The translations under genes and the position numbers were made by a program. This document shows, piece by piece, positions 52,379-61,178 of a stretch of DNA of 64,000 nucleotides (the stretch's first letter is position 1; every line of letters begins with the position of its first letter). Under the pieces are notes generated by a model. It did no database searches, was not told where the DNA came from, and saw nothing but the letters and a program-made list of their open reading frames with translations. The stretch covers positions 1,782,161-1,846,160 of the forward strand of contig OY282369.1 in assembly GCA_958295735.1 (NCBI GenBank), written 5' to 3'. This DNA is from an uncultured Candidatus Cenarchaeum sp. (GTDB lineage: Archaea; Thermoproteota; Nitrososphaeria; Nitrososphaerales; Nitrosopumilaceae).

Positions 52379-54009
52379 ACGGCCGACCGGTATGCCGACT
52401 CACGGGGGAGGCATTCGAGTGGCTGCGCAAGTTTGCAGAGACTAATGCAGACGAATACGCCAAGCCCGATGCAGATTTCGGACGGATTCTCGAAAAGGGC
52501 AACCTGCGGGACTACTGCGAGCCGGTGGATGCCACGATGGCCGGACCGCTCGATCTCAAGGATCCGGCCGAGTACGCCGAGAACCCCAAGAAGCGACACT
52601 TGGCTGACGTACAAGCGCTGGAGTTTTACCGCGCGTTCGAAGGAATGACGCCCAGGCTCGCCTCGGATCCGCAGGTCCTGGCGTACCTCAACCACTTTTG
52701 CCTGCACGGGTACGGCATAAGCCGGTGGCCGATGAGCGAAAAAAAAGACGCGAGCAGCCACGTCCTCCTGCACTGGCTCACCAAAGGGACCGAGAGCAAG
52801 CAGATCTGCGAGGCAAGCATCTCGGGGCGCATGTGGTGGATAGCTCACGCGGCCTCCAAAGCGGCCGGGGGCTCGGGGGGCGCCTTCACGGCTGAGCAGG
52901 CCTTGGACGTGTTCTCCAGGGTGCCGGAATACTATCACCGGACGATGGAGTACGCCGTCCTCAGGAACCCCGTCCTGATGGCCGAATGCGTCCGCGCGCT
53001 GATGCACGAGGCGCGCGGCATAAACCGCAGCGGGTACCGGGAGATGGGCATGGAGATGAACCGCGAGGCCGGCGCCAGGCTGCTTGATTCGCTGGACCGT
53101 GCCCACCTGAGGGTCCTGGTGCAACGCTCCGCCAAGCGCCTGATGCGCAAGCCGGAGTTCGTGACGGACCGGCGGGACCTCAACGGAGTGGAAAAGTTCA
53201 AGGTGCTGAGCCTCGGGGCGGGGGCGCAGTCGACGGTGCTCGCGCTGATGGCGGAGGAAGGCTGGGATGGCCTGGAAAGGCCGGATCTGGCGATATTCGC
53301 AGACACGCAGTGGGAGCCTCCCTCGGTGTACAAGCACCTCGCCTGGCTGGAGAAGCAACTCAGTTACGAAGTGGTGAGGGTCTCGGCGGGCAACATACGG
53401 GAGAACCTCCTGCGCGGCGTCAACTCGGACGGCGACAAATTCCTGGACGTGCCCGTGTTCCTGCGCAACCCCGGCGGCAGCAACGGCGTGGCGGCCAGGC
53501 AGTGCACCACGCACTACAAGATAAGGCCCATACGCGATGAGATCCGCAAGAAGCTGAAGATCCCGGAAGGCCGGCGCGTCCCCAAAGGCACGCAGGTGGA
53601 GATGTGGCTGGGGATCAGCGCGGACGAGGCGACCAGGATGAAGCCGAGCAAGGACGAGTGGATAGACAGGCGCTTCCCGCTGGTGGAGATGAACATGACC
53701 AGGGCCGACGTCTACAACTGGTTCGAGGAGCGGTATCCCGGCCGGCACTTGCCGCGCAGCGCGTGCGTCGGATGCCCGTACCACGACGACATGGAATGGA
53801 AGCGGCTGCGGGAAAGCGAGCCGGAATCGTTCGAGGAGGCCGTGCGCGTGGACTGGTCGCTGCGCCACGTTCCCGCGGCGCGCGGCTCGCTCCGGGGGGA
53901 GGCATACCTGCACAAGTCGCGGCGGCCCCTCGGAGATGTGGACTTTTCCAGTACCAGGGACTACGACGACTACATGGCCAGCGAGTGCGAGGGGTTGTGC
54001 AGTGTCTGA
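52375..54009 (+). CDS. fusion of unknown helical domain with PAPS-reductase-like PP-loop domain
   Basis: A 544-residue protein. Residues 1-255 are a Trp-rich helical domain (GRMWWIAHAASKAAGG, YYHRTMEYAVLRNPVLMAEC) that resembles DUF6339-type proteins, from memory only. From about 278 the PP-loop begins: VLSLGAGAQSTVLALMA, then FADTQWEPPSVYKHL, QCTTHYKIRPI and, near the end, SACVGCPYHDDMEW. This is the PAPS-reductase/DndC/IbrA class, which activates with ATP and can move sulfur. The paired cysteines (CVGC) could hold an iron-sulfur cluster or sulfur. It overlaps gene 2 by 4 nt and the next gene by 8 nt. Confidence 0.75.
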   Translation: MNGRPVCRLTGEAFEWLRKFAETNADEYAKPDADFGRILEKGNLRDYCEPVDATMAGPLDLKDPAEYAENPKKRHLADVQALEFYRAFEGMTPRLASDPQVLAYLNHFCLHGYGISRWPMSEKKDASSHVLLHWLTKGTESKQICEASISGRMWWIAHAASKAAGGSGGAFTAEQALDVFSRVPEYYHRTMEYAVLRNPVLMAECVRALMHEARGINRSGYREMGMEMNREAGARLLDSLDRAHLRVLVQRSAKRLMRKPEFVTDRRDLNGVEKFKVLSLGAGAQSTVLALMAEEGWDGLERPDLAIFADTQWEPPSVYKHLAWLEKQLSYEVVRVSAGNIRENLLRGVNSDGDKFLDVPVFLRNPGGSNGVAARQCTTHYKIRPIRDEIRKKLKIPEGRRVPKGTQVEMWLGISADEATRMKPSKDEWIDRRFPLVEMNMTRADVYNWFEERYPGRHLPRSACVGCPYHDDMEWKRLRESEPESFEEAVRVDWSLRHVPAARGSLRGEAYLHKSRRPLGDVDFSSTRDYDDYMASECEGLCSV

Positions 54010-54340
54010 GATACTGGGGCGGCTGAGGTCGGACCTTGCGCCTTTCGGCCACGCGTGCCACGAGGGGATCGATGCGGCGGCGGGCCTGTACAGCTTTTGG
54101 CTGCGTGGTTGCTGCTTGTACGTGGGGATGAGCGAGGATCTCCGGAGGCGCGTACTGGAGCACGAGACGGCCGAGAGCAACGCAAGATTGGCGGGGTACT
54201 TCAAGACGTACCCCCGCGAGATCAAGATCTCGGCGGTGCGCGTGGAAGGCACGCCCCGCGATCTCAGGCGGCTGGAGTCTGCAGCCATATGCAAGCTGCG
54301 CCCGGTCGCCAACAGGCGGGGCAGGGGAGAATCGCGTTGA
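54002..54340 (+). CDS. GIY-YIG nuclease domain protein
   Basis: A 112-residue single-domain protein. GLYSFWLRGCCLYVGMSEDL fits the GIY-YIG motif (here GLY and YVG), followed by RRRVLEHE with the usual Arg and, near residue 95, the metal-binding Glu in RRLESAAICKLRP. The GTG at 54002 overlaps the previous gene by 8 nt and the TGA overlaps the next TTG. It is the only nuclease domain recognised in the operon, and so the likely effector if this is a restriction-like system. Confidence 0.75.
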   Translation: MSEILGRLRSDLAPFGHACHEGIDAAAGLYSFWLRGCCLYVGMSEDLRRRVLEHETAESNARLAGYFKTYPREIKISAVRVEGTPRDLRRLESAAICKLRPVANRRGRGESR

Positions 54341-55602
54341 CCAGCTGCTATCCCGCGCTCCGGGGCAAGTTCGGGCGCACGGAGTACTTTTTGACCACCA
54401 TGCCGGTAAGCGAGCTGGTAAGCCGCGTAAAATTCCCGGTCGAGATGCCGGAATGGGACGACGGTTCGATCGAGGAGCGCTACCAGCGCAAGCTCGACAT
54501 GAGGCGCATAAAGAAGGAACTGGCCCCCTACTTTTCCAAAGACCACAACAGGTTCTCAGGCTCGCTGGTGCTGGCCGTGCTGAACCATGATGCGATGGAA
54601 TTCGATCAGATGTCCACGATCACCGGAGATCTGAAGAACATTCCCAACCTGTACAGGAATGCGGCCGCCGAAATGGGATTCGTGACAATGCAGGGCCAGG
54701 AGATGCTGGTGCCGCTCGACGGGCAGCACAGGGTCAAGGCGTTCAAAATAGCCATAGAGGGTGATGCGGCAGACGGGGTGACGCCTCCCGCAGCGCGGCC
54801 CAACATCGATCTGGCGCGCGATGCGGTCGCCGTGATCTTGGTGCGCTTCGACAAGGCCTCTTCGAGGTACATATTCAACAAGATAAACCGGTACGCCAAG
54901 CCGACTGGCAAGGCAGACAAGCTGATCACCGACGACGATGATGCGGTGGCAGTCATAACGCGAAGGCTGGTGGCCGGCGGCGTGATCCCCCAGCGCCTGG
55001 TCAACATAGACACCAACACGCTCAAAGAAAAGGCCCGCGAATTCACGACGCTGGCTACTTTTTACGACGCGAACAAAAAACTGCTTTCGGCGTTGCCTGT
55101 TCCGATCACGATCCATCCCGAAAAGTTACCAGCCGCCGAGAGAGATTTGCGCATGGAGGAACTCAGAGACGAATGGAGGAGGTTGCTGTCGGGAATCGGG
55201 CAATGGAAGCGAGCCACCGGCGATCCGACCCAGGCCGGCGATGCCGCGCGCGTTGAACTGCGCATGGCCTCCGTTCTGGGCAGGCCTCTCGGGCAGGCCG
55301 CCCTGATCAACGGGTATGCGCTGGCATGCAAGAAGGGCAGGGAGCACGTGGACCGCGACGAATTGGTGAAAAAGCTTGACGGGATGGACTGGAGCATGGG
55401 CGCGGCTCTCTGGAAAGGCCTGTTGGTAAAGCCCAACGGCAAGATTATGGCCGGCAAGTCCGCCTCCAACAGTGCGGGCACAATGATCGCGCACATGATC
55501 GGGGCCAAACTCACCAGGAAGGAGAGCGACGGCGTCATGAAGTTCGTCCACGGAAACGCGTCGGAGGGACACCATCTGCCGGAACCGATCAGGCTGGGCT
55601 AG
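54337..55602 (+). CDS. DGQHR-domain (DndB-like/ParB-related) protein
   Basis: A 421-residue protein with the diagnostic VPLDGQHRVKAFK at about residues 126-138. That is the motif of DndB and other phosphorothioation-associated DGQHR proteins, distantly like the ParB catalytic loop. It continues with VILVRFDKASSRYIFNKINR, where DGQHR proteins have FxxIN. The rest is helical. DndB is a regulator of DNA phosphorothioation; a sulfur-transfer PP-loop protein two genes upstream makes that link plausible. The start is TTG at 54337, overlapping the GIY-YIG stop. Confidence 0.78.
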   Translation: MTSCYPALRGKFGRTEYFLTTMPVSELVSRVKFPVEMPEWDDGSIEERYQRKLDMRRIKKELAPYFSKDHNRFSGSLVLAVLNHDAMEFDQMSTITGDLKNIPNLYRNAAAEMGFVTMQGQEMLVPLDGQHRVKAFKIAIEGDAADGVTPPAARPNIDLARDAVAVILVRFDKASSRYIFNKINRYAKPTGKADKLITDDDDAVAVITRRLVAGGVIPQRLVNIDTNTLKEKAREFTTLATFYDANKKLLSALPVPITIHPEKLPAAERDLRMEELRDEWRRLLSGIGQWKRATGDPTQAGDAARVELRMASVLGRPLGQAALINGYALACKKGREHVDRDELVKKLDGMDWSMGAALWKGLLVKPNGKIMAGKSASNSAGTMIAHMIGAKLTRKESDGVMKFVHGNASEGHHLPEPIRLG

Positions 55603-56193
55603 GAAGGGCCACAACACAGCCGGCAACGGAAGATGCGATCCTTGTCAGCGGCTACCGACTGGGGCGATCCCGCCTCCGTTTGACAGCGCGGCCAAAAGGA
55701 ATCATGCGTGCACGCGAGCTCAGGCTCCGCCTCGGCCCGGGCGCGAATTCGGCCGCAATGCCGCGCCGCGGGCGCGAATTCGGCCGCAATGCCGCGCCGC
55801 GGGCGCGAATTCGGCCGGAGGCTGGGCGCATGCCGTGCGCCGGAGGTGGCCTTTTAACCGGCGGCGCAAGGCGCCGGTCGTCGCGCGATGAGGAGGAGTT
55901 AGAGTGATGATTTGGATGAGAAGACGTGACGCCGAGCGCGGCGATCCCGGACTAGGCTGGAGGCATGCCCGTTTGTCGCCCGCGGGCGCTTGAATCGCGC
56001 GACAGCGGGCCCGGAGATCTTCCCGGCGCGGGGATTTTGCGGGCGGAACAGCGGTCGGGGACGGCCGGGGGCCGACCGGATACCCGAAAACTACCTGTGG
56101 GTCGCTGGAATGTCGAGAGCGCCAAGCCGCGCAAGCGGGAGCTTTCGGCGTCGCCTCGCCCCGTGCCGTACGAGGTAAGCAACCCCCACTCCT
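55603..56193. other. spacer downstream of the island
   Basis: Holds the 31-nt tandem repeat (55741-55817). A plus frame of 91 codons (55965-56240) ends in less GC-biased codons (VPYEVSNPHSSGVNLDQ) and could be the decayed 3' end of a gene, perhaps a transposase, but I cannot name it. No intact gene is seen. Confidence 0.45.
55741..55817. repeat. 31-nt tandem repeat, 2.5 copies
   Basis: Units start at 55741, 55772 and 55803 with GCGCGAATTCGGCCGCAATG. Confidence 0.9.
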
Positions 56194-56350
56194 CAGGCGT
56201 GAATCTAGATCAGCGAAGGCGTTTTCACGCCTGTGACTGACGGGTATGGTCTATCTCATAATCACGCCTACGACGGCCGCGGCGGGGCAGTTTTCACGCC
56301 TAAAATCCGAGTTATGAGATGGACTAGACAGGTACGTGACCTCATACCCC
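56194..56350. repeat. cluster of TCACGCCT sites and nested inverted repeats
   Basis: TCACGCCT occurs at 56225, 56262 and 56294 and inverted (AGGCGTGA) at 56195. The first lies in a perfect hairpin AGGCGT-TTTC-ACGCCT (56217-56232). ATCTCATAA (56253-56261) is matched by TTATGAGAT (56312-56320), and GGGTATGG (56242-56249) by CTCATACCC (56341-56349). The segment is distinctly AT-richer than its surroundings. It could be a structured RNA, a multi-site operator, or a mobile-element end. Confidence 0.65.
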
Positions 56351-56365
56351 GCGCCGCCCGCATGA

Positions 56366-56376
56366 CTTTTATCAAA
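56366..56376 (+). promoter_or_regulatory. TATA-like box of the Gly-repeat membrane protein
   Basis: CTTTTATCAAA, about 25 nt before the TTG at 56396. Confidence 0.55.
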
Positions 56377-56395
56377 TCGGCTGCGCTCTCCTGCG

Positions 56396-56956
56396 TTGGA
56401 GTTCGTGAAGCGCGACCTCATCCTGCTGGCCGCCACGGCTATGTTCGTCATCGCCGCTTGGATGTATCTGGGGATCGCACTCGCGCTGGGAATCGGCGCT
56501 ACCATATTCATTGGCATGAAGGTTTTCGTCACGGGCAGGCAGGCGGCCGTGGCGAGGCACGTGGGCGAGGGGCTGTGCGCCGAGTGCGGCATGCAGGTGT
56601 CCGGCGGCCGGTGCCCCCGGTGCGATCCCGGCTCCGGGGGCGGCGGCCGGCCTGCCGGGGAGGGCGGCTCCGGGGGCGGCGGCCGGCCTGCCGGGGAGGG
56701 CGGCTCCGGGGGCGGCGGCCGGCCTGCCGGGGAGGGCGGCTCCGGGGGCGGCGGCCGGCCTGCCGGGGAGGGCGGCTCCGGGGGCGGCGGCCGGCCTGCC
56801 GGGGAGGGCGGCTCCGGGGGCGGCGGCCGGCCTGCCGGGGAGGGCGGCTCCGGGGGCGGCGGCCGGCCTGCCGGGGAGGGCGGCTCCGGGGGCGGCGGCC
56901 GGCCTGCCGGGGAGGGCGGCTCCGGGGGCGGCGGCCGGAACGTGGGCCCCGCCTAA
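56396..56956 (+). CDS. membrane protein with zinc ribbon and Gly-rich repeat tail
   Basis: 186 residues, function unknown. Two hydrophobic helices (about 7-21 and 24-40) are followed by a small zinc ribbon (CAECG about 61-65, CPRC about 73-76) and then about 8.5 copies of a 12-residue unit GSGGGGRPAGEG to the end. The tail is probably a flexible linker. TTG start chosen from the TATA position. Confidence 0.65.
   Translation: MEFVKRDLILLAATAMFVIAAWMYLGIALALGIGATIFIGMKVFVTGRQAAVARHVGEGLCAECGMQVSGGRCPRCDPGSGGGGRPAGEGGSGGGGRPAGEGGSGGGGRPAGEGGSGGGGRPAGEGGSGGGGRPAGEGGSGGGGRPAGEGGSGGGGRPAGEGGSGGGGRPAGEGGSGGGGRNVGPA
56631..56938 (+). repeat. 36-nt minisatellite, about 8.5 copies
   Basis: Unit GGCTCCGGGGGCGGCGGCCG followed by GCCTGCCGGGGAGGGC, identical in almost every copy and in frame. 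Confidence 0.92.
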
Positions 56957-56999
56957 CGCCAACTAGTTTAACAAACAGCTCAACTTTTGCATTGCGGGC

Positions 57000-57009
57000 C
57001 TATAAAACG
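57000..57009 (+). promoter_or_regulatory. TATA box of the large surface protein
   Basis: CTATAAAACG, about 37 nt before the GTG at 57042, leaving a leader of roughly 10 nt. Confidence 0.6.
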
Positions 57010-57041
57010 CCGTTCCGCGTAAGAATACCGGTGGACGGCGA

Positions 57042-60000
57042 GTGGGGGAGAGCGGCATCGGGGTAGGGGGGCGCGGCCCCCGTTGCGGGGCGGCGGCCCC
57101 CCGGCCGGCAGCGCTGCTCGCGGCGGCCCTCGCCGTCGCCCTGGCCTCGGCCGCCCTGGTACCCGCGGCGGCCGCCCAGCAGGGCGGCGTGGTCATAAAC
57201 GAGATCGACACGAACCCGCCGGGCCCCGACACGGGCCCGATCCCCATAGAGTGGGTGGAGCTCTACAACCCCACCGGCGCCGACGTGGACGTCGGGGGGT
57301 GGCAGATAGCGTCCACAACGATACAGCGGATCACCCTCACCATGCCCGAGGGGACCGTCATAGAGGCGGGAAGCTTCGCGGTGTTCTTTCACGAGAGGAG
57401 GTGGTTCAACGACGCGGTCGAGGTGGTCCAGCTCCGCAACGCCAGCGGGGGGGTGGTGGACCAGACCCCGCGGATGTCCGACTTGGCGGGAGGCCGCGAC
57501 TCGTGGTCCCGTGTGGCTGACGGGCTGGACACGGACGCGGACTCTGACTGGCGCTTCGGGCCCGCGTCGGCCGGCACCTCCAACGCCAACGCGCCGGGGG
57601 CCGGCGCCGGCGGAGAAGGCCCTGGAGGGGGGGAGGCGCGGGCACCGGTGGCGGTGGGAACGGACAGGGCGTCGTACGAGCTAGGCCAGTACGCGGTGAT
57701 ATCGGGCAACGTGTCGGCCCCGCCCACGGCGTTCGGCAGCACCACCGTGGAGGTGGAGGTGTCGGGGCCCGGCGGGTACGAGCGGGAGTTTACGCTGCAC
57801 CCCGACGGGGACCTCCGGTTCGAGGCCAGGCTGGGCCTGATCGGGGTGCTCGGGGCCTCGGAGGGCCGCTACGAGGTGTCCGCCGCGTACGGCGGCTCGT
57901 CGGCGGCCGCGTCGTTCGACGTCGGCCCGCGCGCGGCCGCATCGCAGGGAGGGCCCGGCAGCGCGCCGTCCCTGGAGTTCCGGCCGGACCGCGGGCGGTA
58001 CGAGCCGGGCGACACGGTGCGCGTCGAGGGCACCGCGGGCAGGACGATCCCGCTGGAAGGCCTGTCGCTGGTGGTGCTCGATCCGCGCAGCGAGCCGTCG
58101 CACAGCATCACGCTGTACCCGGACGCCGCGGGGCGGTTCGCGGGCAATCTGTTCATGAACCCCGTCTCCCCCGTCCTCGGCACGTACACCGCGATCGCCA
58201 GGTACGCGGGGGCCGAGGCGTCGTTCACGTTCGAGCTGGGGGAGGGCGGCGGGACAGCGCGGAAGCTCACGGTGCGGACCGACCGGGACGGCTACGCGCC
58301 CGGGGACACCGTCGTGATAACCGGCCGGCTGGCGGGGGTCTGGACGTACGCGCTCGACCTGGAGGTGCGGCAGATACGGGCGCACGGGCCCGACGGCTCG
58401 CGGGCCGCCGGGGTGACCCTCTCCAAGGACGTGGGGACGATCCGGCTGGCGGGGGACGGCACGTTCCGCCACGAGTTCGAGCTGCCGACCGGCGAGGCCA
58501 GGCACGGCGAGTACCGCGTGCGGGTGGAAAAGAACGTGGGATCTGCCGAGGCGCTGTTCACGGTGGGGCCGCCGCCCGAGGCCGCCGCGGGGGGCCCCGC
58601 GCCGGTGCCGGAAGGGGGGCAGCCGGGGCTGGGCGGCGCCAGGCAGCCCATCACCGTGGGCACCGACAGCGGCGTGTACGAGCCCGGCGCGCCGATCGTC
58701 ATATCCGGAAAGGTCTCCGTGGGCCCGCAGTCGCCCCCGCACGCGCGCTCGGTGGAGATCACGGTGGCGCGCTCGGGCGGCGACCAGATCGCCTCGCGCG
58801 GGGAGGACGGCTCCGTGCGGTACGTGCTGACGGCAGTGCCCGACGGGGCCGGCAACTTCGAGGCGTCCGACAAGCTGCACGCCTCGCTGTACCCCGTAGG
58901 CTCGTACACGGTGTCGGCCTCGCACGCGAACGGCCGCGCTACGGCGCGAGCCACGTTCGATATAGTGGACCCGCTGAACATACCCGAGGGCATCAGGCTC
59001 GCCCCCAGCGGCGACGTCTTCGCGCCGGGGGAGACGGTCGAGGTCGCGGGGTCGGTGGCGCGGCTCGCGCAGGGGAGCGGCGTGGACATCGTCCTGAACA
59101 AGCCCGGCGGCGACACGGACAAGTTCGGCGCGCTGACGGACAACTCGCGGTTCTCGTGGAGCTGGCGCATCCCCGTCGCGGAGGGGCCGGAGTCGCCCGT
59201 GTACGGGGTGTACCACGCGGTCTTCTCGGCCGGCCCCACGAGCCGCACCGTCTTCTTCAAGGTCTCCCCCGACCCTTCCTCCGACGCGCTGGAGATTCCG
59301 CCCCTCACGATCTACCTCGGAAGGGAGACGTACGCGGCCGGCGAGGAACTCGAGGTGAGCGGCGCGGCGCACAAGCGGCACTACGGCAGCGAGGGGCTGG
59401 TGGTGCAGGAGCGCGCCAAGGTGGCCGTGCGGCAGGCCTACCCGCCGTACGCCCACATATACGAGTCCTCGCTGTACCTGGACGCCGGCGGGCGGTTCGA
59501 TGCGAGGTTCGACCTGCCCATAGGCATATTCAAGGAGGGCCGCTACCGCGTGACCGCCTCGTACGCGGGCGACAGGACGGAGGCCTTCTTCAGCGTGGAC
59601 AACGAGTACGTGCGGACGGCCGGCCGGGACGGGGCGGCCCCCCGCGCCATGTCCGTCTCGACCGACCGGCAGTCGTACCTTCCGGGCCAGGCGGTGAAGA
59701 TAACCGGCTCCTTCAACCAGCTCGTCAGGGCCGACGGGGTGGACGTCACCGTGGCGCGCGAGGAGCAGACCCGCATAACCTGCGGCGCGTTCGTGTGCGG
59801 GGAGCCGGGCGAGACGGTCCGCGTGCTGCCCACCGCGACGGGCACCTTTTCGCACTCGCACCGCCTCGGGGGGACGGCGGAGGCGTGGGGCAGCTACGTC
59901 GTCACGGCCGACACGGACTTCGGGAGGGCCACCGCCGCGTTCACGGTGGCCGGCGAGCCGCCCGGCGCCGCCCCGGCCGCGGGGGGGAACGGCACCGCCG

Positions 60001-60623
60001 CCCCGGCCGCGGGGGGGAACGGCACCGCCGCCCCGGCCGCGGGGGGGAACGGCACCGCCGCCCCGGCCGCGGGGGGGAACGGCACCGCCGCCCCGGCCGC
60101 GGGGGGGAACGGCACCGCCGCCCCGGCCGCGGGGGGGAACGGCACCGCCGCCCCGGCGCCGGCCGCCGCGCGCCACACGGAAAAGGTGAACCGGATCACT
60201 AACGACACCATACGCGTGGCCACCGGCCAGTCGGTCGTGGACGGCGCCACGCTGCACCCGCGCGTATTCCAGGGCTCGATGTTCACCGCCGCGCGCGGCC
60301 ACGAGCCGTCCGTCAACATAATGCTGGTCTCCTCGGGAGGAACGTGCGTGATAGGACCCGCCGCGGGCGGCAGCGACGGGCCGTGCCTCGTGTCCAACTC
60401 GACGCGGGCACACGGATCCATATACCGCGTGGTCCAGATCGACGGGGAGGACTACAAGGTCCTGTACAGCGGGACGGACGCGAGGCTGGAGAGGTTCGCC
60501 GTGGTCCCTGCCGATCGCGCGGGGACGATCCACGTCCCCGAGTGGACCGCGACCATACTCAAGGACGGCCAGCAGCCGTCGATGTTCTACTACAAGATCA
60601 CGCGCGTCCCGGGCGCCGGCTAG
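57042..60623 (+). CDS. large secreted surface protein with lamin-tail and Ig-like domains
   Basis: 1193 residues. A signal peptide (about 20-46, ending AAAAQQ) is followed by a lamin-tail domain (about 48-165: VVINEIDTNP, EWVELYNPTGADVDVGGW). Then come about seven Ig-like beta domains that share openings such as VGTDRASYELGQYAVISGNV, VRTDRDGYAPGDTVVITGRL and VSTDRQSYLPGQAVKITGSF, each ending in an S-A-xF-V strand. Six 10-residue units APAAGGNGTA (residues 977-1036) form a linker to a C-terminal domain of about 150 residues with one Cys pair. NGT sites could be N-glycosylated. Likely an S-layer-associated or adhesive protein; no C-terminal membrane anchor is seen. Confidence 0.8.
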   Translation: MGESGIGVGGRGPRCGAAAPRPAALLAAALAVALASAALVPAAAAQQGGVVINEIDTNPPGPDTGPIPIEWVELYNPTGADVDVGGWQIASTTIQRITLTMPEGTVIEAGSFAVFFHERRWFNDAVEVVQLRNASGGVVDQTPRMSDLAGGRDSWSRVADGLDTDADSDWRFGPASAGTSNANAPGAGAGGEGPGGGEARAPVAVGTDRASYELGQYAVISGNVSAPPTAFGSTTVEVEVSGPGGYEREFTLHPDGDLRFEARLGLIGVLGASEGRYEVSAAYGGSSAAASFDVGPRAAASQGGPGSAPSLEFRPDRGRYEPGDTVRVEGTAGRTIPLEGLSLVVLDPRSEPSHSITLYPDAAGRFAGNLFMNPVSPVLGTYTAIARYAGAEASFTFELGEGGGTARKLTVRTDRDGYAPGDTVVITGRLAGVWTYALDLEVRQIRAHGPDGSRAAGVTLSKDVGTIRLAGDGTFRHEFELPTGEARHGEYRVRVEKNVGSAEALFTVGPPPEAAAGGPAPVPEGGQPGLGGARQPITVGTDSGVYEPGAPIVISGKVSVGPQSPPHARSVEITVARSGGDQIASRGEDGSVRYVLTAVPDGAGNFEASDKLHASLYPVGSYTVSASHANGRATARATFDIVDPLNIPEGIRLAPSGDVFAPGETVEVAGSVARLAQGSGVDIVLNKPGGDTDKFGALTDNSRFSWSWRIPVAEGPESPVYGVYHAVFSAGPTSRTVFFKVSPDPSSDALEIPPLTIYLGRETYAAGEELEVSGAAHKRHYGSEGLVVQERAKVAVRQAYPPYAHIYESSLYLDAGGRFDARFDLPIGIFKEGRYRVTASYAGDRTEAFFSVDNEYVRTAGRDGAAPRAMSVSTDRQSYLPGQAVKITGSFNQLVRADGVDVTVAREEQTRITCGAFVCGEPGETVRVLPTATGTFSHSHRLGGTAEAWGSYVVTADTDFGRATAAFTVAGEPPGAAPAAGGNGTAAPAAGGNGTAAPAAGGNGTAAPAAGGNGTAAPAAGGNGTAAPAAGGNGTAAPAPAAARHTEKVNRITNDTIRVATGQSVVDGATLHPRVFQGSMFTAARGHEPSVNIMLVSSGGTCVIGPAAGGSDGPCLVSNSTRAHGSIYRVVQIDGEDYKVLYSGTDARLERFAVVPADRAGTIHVPEWTATILKDGQQPSMFYYKITRVPGAG
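59971..60150 (+). repeat. 30-nt minisatellite, six perfect copies
   Basis: Unit CCCCGGCCGCGGGGGGGAAC then GGCACCGCCG, encoding APAAGGNGTA in the surface protein. Confidence 0.93.
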
Positions 60624-60649
60624 TCGGCGTCCACGGCCGGCCCGCCACA

Positions 60650-60659
60650 ACTCAAATAC
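60650..60659 (+). promoter_or_regulatory. TATA-like box of tsr3
   Basis: ACTCAAATAC, about 26 nt before the ATG at 60681. Confidence 0.45.
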
Positions 60660-60680
60660 GCCGCGCCGCCCTCGGCCGCG

Positions 60681-61178
60681 ATGGAGGTGCGCGTTCTGAT
60701 GCGCGGGCAGGACGACCCGAAAAAGTGCACCGCGGCCAGGATGGTCAGGCTGGGCCTCGCGCGCAGCGTGCGGCGGACGGGCGGCCGCACGCTGGTGCTT
60801 GACCCGTTCGCCCCGCGGGTCATGCTCCCCGCCGACGGGAGGGGCGCCAGATCCGTCACCGGCATAGACTGCTCGTGGCGCCTCGCGGGGGAGGAGTTTG
60901 CCGCCGCGCTTCCGGGCGCGCACCGGCGCCTTCCCCCCCTGCTGGCGGGCAACCCCGTAAACTATTCCAAGATCGGCATGCTGAGCACCGCCGAGGCCTT
61001 GGCTGCGGCGCTCTTCATAGCGGGGCTGGACCGGCAGGCGCAGTCGCTCCTCGGCGCGCTCAGGTGGGGCCACACGTTCTACGAGCTGAACCGCGGCCTG
61101 CTGGACGACTATTCCAGGATGGGGGACGAGTCTGAGATCCCCGAGCTGCTGGCCGAGTACGGGATCGCCGCGCGGTGA
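60681..61178 (+). CDS. tsr3: rRNA aminocarboxypropyltransferase Tsr3
   Basis: A 165-residue SAM-dependent enzyme that adds the aminocarboxypropyl group to small-subunit rRNA. Conserved features are DDPKKCTAARM near the N-terminus, LVLDPFAPRVMLPAD, GIDCSWR and the nucleotide-side loop LAGNPVNYSKIGMLSTAEA, followed by GHTFYELNRGLLDDYS. Length is normal for archaea. No partner genes adjacent. Confidence 0.92.
   Translation: MEVRVLMRGQDDPKKCTAARMVRLGLARSVRRTGGRTLVLDPFAPRVMLPADGRGARSVTGIDCSWRLAGEEFAAALPGAHRRLPPLLAGNPVNYSKIGMLSTAEALAAALFIAGLDRQAQSLLGALRWGHTFYELNRGLLDDYSRMGDESEIPELLAEYGIAAR

Noticed and set aside
55905-55960. GUGAUGA that could be the C box of another C/D sRNA
   Set aside because: No D box CUGA follows within 300 nt and no C'/D' pair is visible.
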